Notes under the pieces: generated by a model
The model's database searches: none
What the model saw: only the letters and a program-made list of their open reading frames with translations
What the model was told of the DNA's origin: nothing
Source: Yoonia rosea
Lineage (GTDB): Bacteria > Pseudomonadota > Alphaproteobacteria > Rhodobacterales > Rhodobacteraceae
NCBI RefSeq assembly: GCF_900156505.1
Contig: NZ_FTPR01000002.1
Coordinates: 310,001-374,000 of the forward strand
Reading direction: 5' to 3'
DNA length: 64,000 nt
Made by a program: the position numbers and the translations under genes
In this document: in pieces, positions 26,958 to 35,372 of the stretch
Layout of the letters: every line of letters begins with the position of its first letter
Position numbering within the stretch: the stretch's first letter is position 1

Positions 26958-28835
26958 GTGTTTCACGTGAAACATCAGGACTACGACGTAATCGTGATTG
27001 GTGGTGGCCATGCAGGCGCAGAAGCGGCCCATGCCGCCGCCCGTATGGGTGTGCGCACAGCCTTAGTCACACTGACAAAAGCGTCAATCGGTGTGATGTC
27101 TTGCAATCCAGCGATTGGTGGGTTGGGAAAAGGCCACCTCGTGCGCGAGATTGATGCGCTGGACGGCGTTATGGGGCGTGTCGCCGATAAGGCAGGTATC
27201 CAGTTTCGCTTGCTGAACCGGAAAAAAGGGCCTGCCGTACAGGGGCCGCGCGCCCAATCTGATCGGCAAATCTATCGCAAGGAAATGCAGGCAGAGCTGG
27301 ATTTGCTGGAAAACCTGACGATCCTTGAAGGTGAAGCTGTTGATCTATCGATGTCTAACGGCCGCATCACCGGTATCCAGATGCGCGACGGCGCGATGAT
27401 TTCCGCGCCGAGTGTCATCCTTACGACGGGTACCTTCCTGCGCGGTGTCATCCATATCGGCGATGTGTCGCGGCCTGGCGGCCGTATGGGTGATGATCCC
27501 TCGGTAAAGATGGCCGAGCGGCTGGATAATTTTGGCTTGCCACTTGGCCGGTTGAAAACGGGTACACCGCCACGTTTAGATGGCCGCACGATTGCCTGGG
27601 ACAAACTGGAAGCGCAGCCAAGCGATGCGGATCCTGTGCTTTTTTCCTTTATGTCAAAAGGGCCATCTGCACCCCAGATTGATTGCGGTATCACGCATAC
27701 GAACGAGGCGACCCACGATATTATCCGAGAGAACCTTGGTCGTTCTGCGATGTATGGTGGAAAGATCGACGGCGTTGGCCCGCGGTATTGCCCGTCAATC
27801 GAAGATAAGATTGTTCGCTTCGCCGATAAGACCTCACACCAGATTTTTCTTGAGCCTGAAGGGGTCAATGACAATACGGTCTATCCAAATGGCATTTCCA
27901 CGTCACTGCCCGAGGATGTGCAGAAGGCCTATGTAAATTCAATCTATGGTCTTGAAAATACAACGATTTTGCAGCCCGGTTATGCAATTGAATACGACTA
28001 TGTCGATCCGCGGGCCTTACGGGCGACACTGGAACTCCGCGATGTTCCAGGGCTGTTTTTGGCGGGTCAGATCAACGGGACAACCGGTTATGAAGAGGCC
28101 GCGGCGCAGGGCATGGTTGCGGGCCTAAATGCGGCTGCGCGGGCAAAAGGGCAGGATTCTGTCATCTTTAGCCGACGCGAATCCTATATCGGCGTGATGA
28201 TTGATGATCTGATCACACGAGGTGTATCAGAGCCCTACCGCATGTTTACCTCACGCGCCGAGTTTCGTTTGTCGCTTCGCGCAGATAACGCAGATCAACG
28301 GCTGACGGAACGGGGCCATGCGATTGGCTGTGTGGGTGAGAACCGGTGGTCGCACTTTAGCGATAAGATGGAGCAGATCGAAAAGGCCAAGACGTCACTT
28401 TCCAATATGATGATCTCGTCGCGTGACATTGCAGGTCTTGGAGTGAAATTGAATGCGGATGGGCCACGCAAATCTGCGTTGGATGCGCTTGCCTTGGCAG
28501 ATTTTAATTTCGAACATCTGGCGCAATTGCAGCTAGATGTAGATGATATTTCTGATCAGATACAAGACCAGGTAAAGAAAGATGCACTCTACGCGCATTA
28601 TATCGCCCGGCAAGAGCGCGATATTGCGGCGATGGAGCGGGATGAAAACCACATCATTCCCGATGATACAGACTACACGCAAATCAAAGGCCTTTCGAAT
28701 GAGATCGTTGCAAAGCTGTCCGCAACGCGTCCGTCGACGATTGCGCATGCGGGTCGGATCGAAGGCATGACGCCTGCGGCGCTGATGTTGATTATCGGCG
28801 CCATAAAGAAGCAATATCAAGCGACCGGAACCTGA
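26958..28835 (+). CDS. mnmG: tRNA modification FAD enzyme MnmG (GidA)
   Basis: MnmG is the FAD/NADH partner of MnmE in U34 tRNA modification. The dinucleotide fold [20 protein letters not shown] follows the start, then [20 protein letters not shown] with conserved cysteine, [35 protein letters not shown] and the C-terminal MnmE-binding region ending in [14 protein letters not shown]. The protein is 625 residues. Translation starts at GTG 26958, and the first codons read FHVKH because they are also a parS site. The start codon itself overlaps that site. rsmG follows after 3 bp. Confidence 0.97.
   Translation: MFHVKHQDYDVIVIGGGHAGAEAAHAAARMGVRTALVTLTKASIGVMSCNPAIGGLGKGHLVREIDALDGVMGRVADKAGIQFRLLNRKKGPAVQGPRAQSDRQIYRKEMQAELDLLENLTILEGEAVDLSMSNGRITGIQMRDGAMISAPSVILTTGTFLRGVIHIGDVSRPGGRMGDDPSVKMAERLDNFGLPLGRLKTGTPPRLDGRTIAWDKLEAQPSDADPVLFSFMSKGPSAPQIDCGITHTNEATHDIIRENLGRSAMYGGKIDGVGPRYCPSIEDKIVRFADKTSHQIFLEPEGVNDNTVYPNGISTSLPEDVQKAYVNSIYGLENTTILQPGYAIEYDYVDPRALRATLELRDVPGLFLAGQINGTTGYEEAAAQGMVAGLNAAARAKGQDSVIFSRRESYIGVMIDDLITRGVSEPYRMFTSRAEFRLSLRADNADQRLTERGHAIGCVGENRWSHFSDKMEQIEKAKTSLSNMMISSRDIAGLGVKLNADGPRKSALDALALADFNFEHLAQLQLDVDDISDQIQDQVKKDALYAHYIARQERDIAAMERDENHIIPDDTDYTQIKGLSNEIVAKLSATRPSTIAHAGRIEGMTPAALMLIIGAIKKQYQATGT
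26959..26974. promoter_or_regulatory. parS: parS centromere site in the mnmG start
   Basis: TGTTTCACGTGAAACA is a perfect 16-bp palindrome identical to the bacterial parS consensus bound by ParB. It begins on the second base of the mnmG GTG start codon and encodes residues 2-6 of the protein. parA and parB lie 2.5-4 kb downstream, giving a complete parABS system next to the proposed origin. Confidence 0.95.
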
Positions 28836-28838
28836 CCA

Positions 28839-29459
28839 ATGTCACAGGTTATTGCTGGCGTGGATGTTTCACGTGAAACAATCTTAGACCTTGAGGCATT
28901 TGCCGCGCTGACTGCGAAGTGGACCGCAAAGATTAACCTGATTGCGCGCGGCACAGTCGATTCGATCTGGGATCGTCATATTGTTGATTCGGTGCAACTT
29001 TATAAGTTTGCGCCAAAGTCCTTTGAAAAATGGGTCGATATCGGCAGTGGAGGCGGCTTTCCCGGTATCGTCATGGCGATTGTCGCCAAAGAGAAGCACC
29101 CGCAGGCGCAATTCGTTCTCATCGAAAGTGATCAGCGTAAAGCCACATTTCTGCGCACAGCGGCGCGTGAACTCAACCTTCCTGTCCAAGTGATTGCCGA
29201 GCGAATTGAGACTGCCCCAGTCCAAAACGCAGATGTGGTATCCGCCCGCGCACTTACCGCATTATCTGGGTTGCTTTCCTTGACCCAGCGCCACCTCAAT
29301 CAGGACGGCCTGGCCCTATTTCACAAAGGCCGCCAGTCCGGACAGGAAGTTGCCGATGCGCAAAAGAGCTGGTCGTTTGACCTTGAAGAAAACGCCAGTA
29401 TCACTGATCCTGACGCACGAATACTCGCCATCCGAAGGATAGATACGCTTGGCTCATGA
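28839..29459 (+). CDS. rsmG: 16S rRNA m7G527 methyltransferase RsmG (GidB)
   Basis: Methylates N7 of G527 in 16S rRNA with S-adenosylmethionine. The SAM-binding motif WVDIGSGGGFPGIVMAIVA is near residue 66, followed by FVLIESDQRKATFLRTAARE and VVSARALTALSGLLSL; IWDRHIVDSVQL is also conserved. At 206 residues it is full length. Near the N-terminus VSRETILDL is encoded partly by a second parS site. The end overlaps the TTG start of parA by 11 bp. Confidence 0.96.
   Translation: MSQVIAGVDVSRETILDLEAFAALTAKWTAKINLIARGTVDSIWDRHIVDSVQLYKFAPKSFEKWVDIGSGGGFPGIVMAIVAKEKHPQAQFVLIESDQRKATFLRTAARELNLPVQVIAERIETAPVQNADVVSARALTALSGLLSLTQRHLNQDGLALFHKGRQSGQEVADAQKSWSFDLEENASITDPDARILAIRRIDTLGS
28865..28880. 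promoter_or_regulatory. parS: Second parS centromere site, inside rsmG
   Basis: A second perfect copy of TGTTTCACGTGAAACA, 1,906 bp from the first, lies about nine codons into rsmG and encodes part of DVSRETI. Two exact 16-bp copies this close to parAB cannot be chance. Confidence 0.95.
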
Positions 29460-30246
29460 TCCAATAATCATCGCGGTTGCGAACCAAAAAGGGGGCGTTG
29501 GGAAAACGACCACCACTATCAATTTGGGTGCAGCCTTGGCAGAAAAAAAGAAAAACGTCTTGCTGATAGATCTGGACCCGCAAGGGAATGCATCGACCGG
29601 TCTTGGCGTTGATCATGACAAGAGAGAGGCCACAACCTACGATCTTTTGGCAGGTGATGTTACCCTGACCAAGGCCATTCAGAAAACATCCGTCAATCGG
29701 CTTTGCATCATTCCGGCCACAACAGACCTGAGCTCTGCTGATCTTGAGCTTGTCGATAATGCAAAGCGAAGCTTTCTTTTGCGCGATGTGTTGCGGGGTA
29801 GCGATCCGGCGCTTTTCGTTTTCGACTACATTTTGATAGATTGTCCGCCGTCTCTCAACATATTGACGGTAAATGCGATGGTTGCGGCGCATTCCATTAT
29901 CGTGCCGTTACAAAGTGAGTTTTTCGCGCTTGAAGGCCTTTCCCAGCTTATTCTCACGGTCCGTGATGTTCGGCAAACCGCCAACCCTGATCTCCGGATC
30001 GAAGGTATTGCGCTCACCATGTACGACAGCCGAAACAATCTCTCGCTCCAGGTAGAGGATGACGCACGGCAGAACATGGGTGATATGGTGTTCAAAACCG
30101 TCATTCCCCGCAACGTCCGCCTCAGCGAGGCGCCATCCTTTGCGATGCCGGTGCTCTCTTACGACAGCACGTCAAAGGGCAGCGTTGCATACCGGGCGCT
30201 TGCAGACGAATTGATCGAACGAACAAAGAAAAAGAAGGCTGCATAA
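29449..30246 (+). CDS. parA: Chromosome partitioning ATPase ParA (Soj)
   Basis: ParA forms an ATP-dependent gradient on the nucleoid that moves ParB-parS complexes after origin duplication. The 265-residue chromosomal-type protein has the deviant Walker A IAVANQKGGVGKTTTTINLG with the signature lysine, Walker A' LIDLDPQGNASTGLG and Walker B YILIDCPPSLNILT. Translation starts at TTG 29449, overlapping rsmG by 11 bp, with AAGGAT at 29434-29439 as ribosome binding site. There is no N-terminal DNA-binding extension, so it is not the autorepressor type. parB begins directly after the stop. Confidence 0.97.
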   Translation: MAHDPIIIAVANQKGGVGKTTTTINLGAALAEKKKNVLLIDLDPQGNASTGLGVDHDKREATTYDLLAGDVTLTKAIQKTSVNRLCIIPATTDLSSADLELVDNAKRSFLLRDVLRGSDPALFVFDYILIDCPPSLNILTVNAMVAAHSIIVPLQSEFFALEGLSQLILTVRDVRQTANPDLRIEGIALTMYDSRNNLSLQVEDDARQNMGDMVFKTVIPRNVRLSEAPSFAMPVLSYDSTSKGSVAYRALADELIERTKKKKAA

Positions 30247-31134
30247 ATGACACGCACACCAAAGAAATCGCGCGGACTTGGTCGTGGCCTGTCTGCCCTG
30301 ATGTCAGATGTCGCAACAGATGGTGGAACCGAAGCCCCCATGAAGCGGCCCGATCTGGTCGTTCCCATTGAGCGGGTCCAGCCCAACCCTGATCAGCCCC
30401 GCCGCACATTCGCCGAGGATGCGCTTGACGAACTGGCAAATTCCATCGCCGAGAAAGGCATTATTCAGCCTCTGATCGTTCGCCAGTCCCCGTCCGACCC
30501 CGATCTTTTTGAAATCGTCGCCGGTGAACGCCGCTGGCGTGCTGCGCAACGGGCCAAATTGCACGAAATCCCGGTTCTTTTGCGCGATTATGATGATACT
30601 GAAGTTCTTGAAATTGCGATTATCGAGAACATCCAGCGCGCAGACCTCAATCCCGTGGATGAGGCCGCAGGCTATAAACAGTTGATGGATCGCTTCGGGC
30701 ATACGCAGGATAAACTCGCCTCCGCCTTGGGCAAAAGTCGCAGCCACATCGCAAACCTGCTCCGTTTGTTGACCTTGCCGGAAGAAGTGCAGACCTACCT
30801 TGTCAGCGGCCAGCTGTCTGCCGGTCACGCGCGTGCCCTTGTAGGGCACGATCATGCTGTCGCCTTGGCCCGCGAAATCATTCAACGCAAACTCTCGGTC
30901 CGCGAGACAGAGAAACTTGCCAAGAAGGGCCCTGCGATTAAAAAACGTGCGGTCCCTGGCGCACCAGTGCCCAAAGATGCCGATACGATCCAGATCGAGG
31001 ATGAGCTGTCAGCCACCCTGCGGATGAAAGTCACCATCGATCACCCCGCCGGAAGCGAAGGTGGAAAGATGACAATTTCGTATAAGTCGCTTGATCAACT
31101 GGATGATTTGCTGCGCGCACTTTCCGGTGGCTAG
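30247..31134 (+). CDS. parB: Chromosome partitioning protein ParB (Spo0J)
   Basis: ParB is a CTP-dependent clamp that loads at parS and spreads along DNA. In the 295-residue protein the N-terminal KKSRGLGRGLSALM is the ParA-interacting region. VQPNPDQPRRTF and VAGERRWRAAQRAKLHEIPV are the ParB boxes that bind CTP. The helix-turn-helix follows (LGKSRSHIANLLRLLTLPE), and the C-terminal dimerisation region ends DLLRALSGG. The stop codon TAG forms a CTAG shared with the stop of the convergent hemW. The two parS targets lie upstream in mnmG and rsmG. Confidence 0.97.
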   Translation: MTRTPKKSRGLGRGLSALMSDVATDGGTEAPMKRPDLVVPIERVQPNPDQPRRTFAEDALDELANSIAEKGIIQPLIVRQSPSDPDLFEIVAGERRWRAAQRAKLHEIPVLLRDYDDTEVLEIAIIENIQRADLNPVDEAAGYKQLMDRFGHTQDKLASALGKSRSHIANLLRLLTLPEEVQTYLVSGQLSAGHARALVGHDHAVALAREIIQRKLSVRETEKLAKKGPAIKKRAVPGAPVPKDADTIQIEDELSATLRMKVTIDHPAGSEGGKMTISYKSLDQLDDLLRALSGG

Positions 31135-32285
31135 TCGTCCAATAAGGTGCGCAGGACAGCGTTCAACACTGGGGCACCTTGTGGCGTAAGTTGCAGTCTC
31201 TCCGACTCACAGGTGACCATTCCTATCTCAACTAAACCATTGATTTTATTTACATATTTTTCACTGGTGAGCTGTGGAAACCGCGTGATATCCACACCTT
31301 CGCGCAAGCGCATCCCCATTAACAGGAACTCGGCAAACTGCTCGTCTGGGGTTAGTGCCTCACGCGACAAGTCCCCGTTTCCTGTTTTGCGGACCTGTGC
31401 CAACCAGCCCGCGGGCGCGCGTGGTGCCTCGGTTGCGAAACGCTGGCCACCCAGCGTCAAACGCCCATGCGCGCCCGGACCGATCCCAGCATAATCGCCA
31501 TACCGCCAATAGATCTTGTTATGGATACTTTCACAGCCCGCCCGCGCATGATTTGACACCTCATAGCCCGCAAAACCGGCCATTTCGCATATCTCTTGCG
31601 TCGCAGCGTACATATCAGCTGCTGCATCATCATCCGGCAAATCCCGCAGTTTGCCGGCCGCATAGCGATCGCCAAAGGCGGTGCCATCCTCAATTGTGAG
31701 CTGATAAAGCGATAAATGGTCGACGGCCAAATCCAACGCACGCTGCAATTCCGCCGTCCAATCCGCGACAGACTGGCCTTGCCGCGCATAGATCAGGTCA
31801 AAACTCACCCGATCAAAGACGTCGCGTGCAATCTCAAAGGCCCGCATCGCCTCATCTGCGCTATGCAACCGGCCAAGGGCCTTCAAATCCGCATCGTTCA
31901 GCGCCTGAATCCCCATGGATACACGGTTCACTCCCGCATCGCGGTACCCGGCAAAGCGTCCCGCCTCAACAGAGGTTGGATTCGCCTCCAACGTGATCTC
32001 GATATCATTCGCCATCGGCCAGGTCGCACGTACCTTTGTCAGGATTGCATCAACCACCGCCGGATCCATCAGGCTAGGCGTGCCTCCTCCAAAGAAAACG
32101 GACCGCAAAACGCGGCCCTCTGTTTCGGCACCAACACGACCAATTTCGCTCAAATAGGCCTCGGCCCAGGCATTCTGGTCAATCTGGGCCACGACATGAC
32201 TGTTAAAATCACAATAGGGACACTTCGCCTGACAAAACGGCCAGTGAATATAGAGGCCAAAGCCTCCATGTTCCCAGTCTTCCAT
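31131..32285 (-). CDS. hemW: Haem chaperone / radical SAM protein HemW
   Basis: HemN-like radical SAM protein of the HemW group, thought to insert haem into respiratory enzymes rather than to oxidise coproporphyrinogen. The cluster motif YIHWPFCQAKCPYCDF (C-x3-C-x2-C) lies near the start, followed by VFFGGGTPSL and ITLEANPTS. It lacks the extra N-terminal region found in true HemN. ATG 32285 (384 residues) was preferred over TTG 32294 inside rdgB. The C-terminal HemN domain is present. It is convergent with parB, with stops overlapping by 4 bp. Confidence 0.9.
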   Translation of the reverse strand: MEDWEHGGFGLYIHWPFCQAKCPYCDFNSHVVAQIDQNAWAEAYLSEIGRVGAETEGRVLRSVFFGGGTPSLMDPAVVDAILTKVRATWPMANDIEITLEANPTSVEAGRFAGYRDAGVNRVSMGIQALNDADLKALGRLHSADEAMRAFEIARDVFDRVSFDLIYARQGQSVADWTAELQRALDLAVDHLSLYQLTIEDGTAFGDRYAAGKLRDLPDDDAAADMYAATQEICEMAGFAGYEVSNHARAGCESIHNKIYWRYGDYAGIGPGAHGRLTLGGQRFATEAPRAPAGWLAQVRKTGNGDLSREALTPDEQFAEFLLMGMRLREGVDITRFPQLTSEKYVNKINGLVEIGMVTCESERLQLTPQGAPVLNAVLRTLLDD

Positions 32286-32286
32286 C

Positions 32287-32895
32287 TTAGGCAAAACAAC
32301 CGGCGATCAGCTTGGCAAAGGCATCAGCACGGTGGCTGATCTTGTTCTTTTCCCAACGATCCATCTCGCCAAAGGTGATGTCATAGCCGTCAGGCTGGAA
32401 AATTGGATCATATCCATGCCCTTGGTCGCCCCGCATCGGCCAAACAATCTGGCCGGGCATGACGCCGGGAAAGACCTCATCATGTCCATCAGGCCACGCC
32501 AGAACCAAGGTGCAACAAAACCGCGCAGTCCGTGGGTAGGGGGCAGAAACAGACTCTAATTCGGCCCAACTCCGCGCCATCGCCATCTTGAAATCTCGGC
32601 CGTTGGGCGTTTCCGCCCAATCCGCCGTATAAACACCGGGTGCACCACCAAGGCCGTCAATCTCGATCCCGCTATCATCGGACAGGGCCGGCAGGCCGGT
32701 TGCCTTGGCTGCTGCATGCGCCTTGATCCGGGCATTGCCGACAAAGGTCGTTTCCGTCTCTTCCGGCTCGGGCAACCCGTGATCCGCGTTTGACGTCAAA
32801 GACACCCCGTAAGGGCGCAACAGATCGGCAATCTCTTCCAGCTTCCCTTGGTTATGGGTCGCAATCACCAATTCCTTGCCGTCAAATCGCCGCAT
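32287..32895 (-). CDS. rdgB: XTP/dITP diphosphatase RdgB
   Basis: Removes non-canonical purine triphosphates (XTP, dITP, ITP) from the nucleotide pool. Family blocks are LVIATHNQGKLEEIADLLRP, GLPALSDDSGIEIDGLGGAP with the catalytic Asp, GVYTADWAE, and the C-terminal GHGYDPIFQPDG and KNKISHRADAFAKL. The 202-residue length is normal. It starts on the rph stop codon and ends just before hemW, making an rph-rdgB-hemW operon, which is a common alphaproteobacterial order. Confidence 0.95.
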   Translation of the reverse strand: MRRFDGKELVIATHNQGKLEEIADLLRPYGVSLTSNADHGLPEPEETETTFVGNARIKAHAAAKATGLPALSDDSGIEIDGLGGAPGVYTADWAETPNGRDFKMAMARSWAELESVSAPYPRTARFCCTLVLAWPDGHDEVFPGVMPGQIVWPMRGDQGHGYDPIFQPDGYDITFGEMDRWEKNKISHRADAFAKLIAGCFA

Positions 32896-33602
32896 CAGGA
32901 CACCGCAGCCAATTGCGCCGCAGTCAGTTCCGCGACACCTTTTTCTGCCAGATCAAGCAAAGCATCCATCTGCGCGCGCGTATAGGTCGATCCTTCGGCT
33001 GACATCTGTACTTCGATCAGTTTGCCGGCAGTCATAACAAAGTTGCCATCAACACCGGCTTCGCTGTCCTCGAGATAATCCAGGTCAAGCACTTCCTGAC
33101 CCGCGTAAATCCCGCAGGAAATTGCCGCAACAGGGTCAATCAAAGGATCACTGATCACATCACCGGCCTTCATCAGCTTCTGCACTGCCAGCTTCAATGC
33201 CACCCAACCACCGGTGATTGACGCACAGCGTGTGCCGCCATCAGCCTGAATTACATCGCAATCCACCACGATCTGGCGCTCCCCCAAAGCGACCCGATCA
33301 ACACCGGCCCGCAAAGACCGCCCGATCAAACGCTGGATTTCCTGTGTGCGGCCGGACTGACCGTTCTTGGCCTCGCGACGCATCCGCGTATTTGTCGCAC
33401 GTGGCAGCATCCCGTATTCCGCGGTAACCCAGCCAAGGCCGGAATTCTTCAGAAATGGGGGCACACGCTCATCAATTGTTGCGGTACACAACACATGGGT
33501 ATTGCCACATTTGATCAGACAAGACCCTTCCGCATGCATCGTCACGCCTGTCTCGATTGAGATTTCGCGCATTTCGTTCGTTTGACGGCCAGATGGACGC
33601 AT
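32895..33602 (-). CDS. rph: Ribonuclease PH
   Basis: Phosphorolytic 3'-5' exoribonuclease that trims tRNA 3' ends. The 235-residue protein starts [19 protein letters not shown] and has the conserved [19 protein letters not shown] in part, the RNA-binding [21 protein letters not shown] region, [19 protein letters not shown] with catalytic Asp, and [14 protein letters not shown] 33602 is the family start; the frame extends to 33659 without support. It is divergent from hrcA across 115 bp. Confidence 0.95.
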   Translation of the reverse strand: MRPSGRQTNEMREISIETGVTMHAEGSCLIKCGNTHVLCTATIDERVPPFLKNSGLGWVTAEYGMLPRATNTRMRREAKNGQSGRTQEIQRLIGRSLRAGVDRVALGERQIVVDCDVIQADGGTRCASITGGWVALKLAVQKLMKAGDVISDPLIDPVAAISCGIYAGQEVLDLDYLEDSEAGVDGNFVMTAGKLIEVQMSAEGSTYTRAQMDALLDLAEKGVAELTAAQLAAVS

Positions 33603-33717
33603 CGGGTTTCCTCCTATCGGTTGCATCAGCGGCATACGCTGCCCACATATGAAATCCAACCCCGATTGACGCTACCGCAAACTTCGTTTTAATTGCGACG
33701 CCTTGCCAGTGGAACCA

Positions 33718-34782
33718 ATGACAGAACAATCGCCAAATATTGACGAAATGAATGCGCGCTCGCGTGAGGTGTTTCGCCGCGTGGTCGAAGGCTACCTTGA
33801 AAGCGGGGCACCTGTCGGGTCGCGCACGCTCACCCGTGATTTCTCTGAACAGGTTAGCGCCGCAACCATCCGCAATGTGATGCAAGACCTTGAATACCTC
33901 GGACTGTTGGGAAGCCCCCATGTCAGCGCTGGCCGCATTCCCACCCAGTTGGGGTTGCGCCTCTTCGTTGATGGGTTGCTTGAAGTTGGCGATCTCGATG
34001 GTCAGGACCGCGAAAAGATTGACCGCACGGTCACATCGAACAATCAGGACGTTACCTCCGTTCTGGATCAGGTAGGCCAGGCGCTCTCTGGCGTGACGCA
34101 TGGTGCCAGCCTTGTGCTGACCCCGAAACACGAGGCGCCGATCAAACATATCGAATTTGTGTCGCTTTCTGCCGAGCGCGCGCTGGTTGTGCTGGTCTTC
34201 GGTGACGGTCATGTTGAAAACCGCGTCTTCACGCCACCGCCGGGGCAAACGCCGTCGTCTATGCGCGAGGCTGCGAATTTTCTGAATGCCATCGCAGCAG
34301 GGCATACGCTATCGGACCTCAGCGCCGTAATCTCACGTGAGATCAAAACACGGCGTCAGGAAATAAACGCCTTGGCCGCCGCCCTCGTCGAAAATGGCGT
34401 TGTTCTTTGGGAGAATGAGGGCGAATCGACCGAGCGCTTGATTGTCCGCGGTCGCGGCAATCTGCTGGGCGAGGGCGGTGACGAGGCTGATCTTGCCCGT
34501 ATCCGCACCCTGTTTGACGACCTTGAACGCAAGCGTGACATCGCGCAATTCCTTGATCTTGCCGAAGAAGGTGAGGGGGTGCGCATTTTTATTGGCTCAG
34601 AGAACAAATTGTTCTCACTTTCGGGTTCATCTCTGGTCGTTTCCCCTTATATGAACGCCGACAAAAAGATCATTGGCGCCGTTGGGGTGATTGGTCCAAC
34701 ACGGCTGAACTATGGGCGTATCGTACCAATCGTGAACTACACCGCAAAGCTGGTTGGCAAAATGATTGCCGACCGCTCGTAA
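33718..34782 (+). CDS. hrcA: Heat-inducible transcription repressor HrcA
   Basis: HrcA represses chaperone genes by binding CIRCE operators, with GroE as its thermosensor. The N-terminal winged helix covers roughly residues 10-75 (NARSREVFRRVVEGYLESG, GSRTLTRDF, AATIRNVMQDLEYLGLL, HVSAGRIPTQLG). The central GAF-like dimer domain and the C-terminal GVIGPTRLNYGRIVPIVNYT are both typical. ATG 33718 gives 354 residues; TTG 33703 is an alternative. I find no CIRCE copy between rph and hrcA, so its targets must lie outside this window. grpE follows after 11 bp. Confidence 0.95.
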   Translation: MTEQSPNIDEMNARSREVFRRVVEGYLESGAPVGSRTLTRDFSEQVSAATIRNVMQDLEYLGLLGSPHVSAGRIPTQLGLRLFVDGLLEVGDLDGQDREKIDRTVTSNNQDVTSVLDQVGQALSGVTHGASLVLTPKHEAPIKHIEFVSLSAERALVVLVFGDGHVENRVFTPPPGQTPSSMREAANFLNAIAAGHTLSDLSAVISREIKTRRQEINALAAALVENGVVLWENEGESTERLIVRGRGNLLGEGGDEADLARIRTLFDDLERKRDIAQFLDLAEEGEGVRIFIGSENKLFSLSGSSLVVSPYMNADKKIIGAVGVIGPTRLNYGRIVPIVNYTAKLVGKMIADRS

Positions 34783-34793
34783 AGGGAAGACTG

Positions 34794-35351
34794 ATGTCTG
34801 ATAAAGACGAAGAACTACAAAGCCTTGATGAACTCGCAGCTGAAGGCGACGAGGTTGATTTCGATGCTGCTGAAGCAAGCTTTGATGAAATCGAAGCCCT
34901 GCGCGCAGAGCGTGATGAATTCCGTGACAAGTTCATGCGCGCACTGGCCGATGCGGAAAATACCCGCAAACGGGCCGACCGTGACCGCCGCGAGGCTGAA
35001 AACTATGGCGGCTCAAAACTCGCCCGCGATATGCTGCCGGTTTACGACAACCTGCGCCGCGCGCTGCAGTCCTCAGCCGAAGCCGAGCAAGAAGCAAACA
35101 AAGCCTTGCTAGAGGGTGTTGAGCTGACAATGCGCGAATTGATCAGCGTGTTCAAAAAGCACGGAATCGACCCTATTACACCTGAAGTCGGCGATAAATT
35201 TGACCCGCAACTGCACCAGGCGATGTTTGAAGCGCCCGTGCCCGGTACCAAAGCAGGCGAGATTATTCAGGTCGCTGCCGAAGGCTTCATGTTGCACGAC
35301 CGCCTTTTGCGCCCCGCACAGGTCGGCGTGTCATCCATGCCTGCATCGTAG
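34794..35351 (+). CDS. grpE: Nucleotide exchange factor GrpE
   Basis: GrpE releases ADP from DnaK. In this 185-residue protein a long acidic N-terminus and coiled coil (EIEALRAERDEFRDKFMR, ENTRKRADRDRREAENYG) are followed by the beta domain, with LLEGVELTMRELISVFKKHG and the signature FDPQLHQAMFEAPVPGTKAG. It is in an operon with hrcA. The stop codon lies inside a GC-rich palindrome shared with the convergent mutS. Confidence 0.97.
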   Translation: MSDKDEELQSLDELAAEGDEVDFDAAEASFDEIEALRAERDEFRDKFMRALADAENTRKRADRDRREAENYGGSKLARDMLPVYDNLRRALQSSAEAEQEANKALLEGVELTMRELISVFKKHGIDPITPEVGDKFDPQLHQAMFEAPVPGTKAGEIIQVAAEGFMLHDRLLRPAQVGVSSMPAS

Positions 35352-35372
35352 GGTGGGTCAAGCCCGCCCTAC
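35348..35372. terminator. Palindrome holding both grpE and mutS stop codons
   Basis: GTAGGG-T-GGG and CCC-G-CCCTAC form a 10-pair stem with one T/G mismatch and a TCAAG loop. The grpE TAG and the mutS stop (CTA on +) are both inside the stem, so the hairpin occupies the whole convergent junction. There is no T-run, so termination may be Rho-assisted, or the element may simply protect 3' ends. The TAGGGTGGG...CCCACCCTA type of palindrome is a common dispersed repeat in bacteria. Confidence 0.6.

Noticed and set aside
33603-33717. CIRCE operator before hrcA
   Set aside because: I looked for TTAGCACTC-N9-GAGTGCTAA on both strands and found no copy or close variant.
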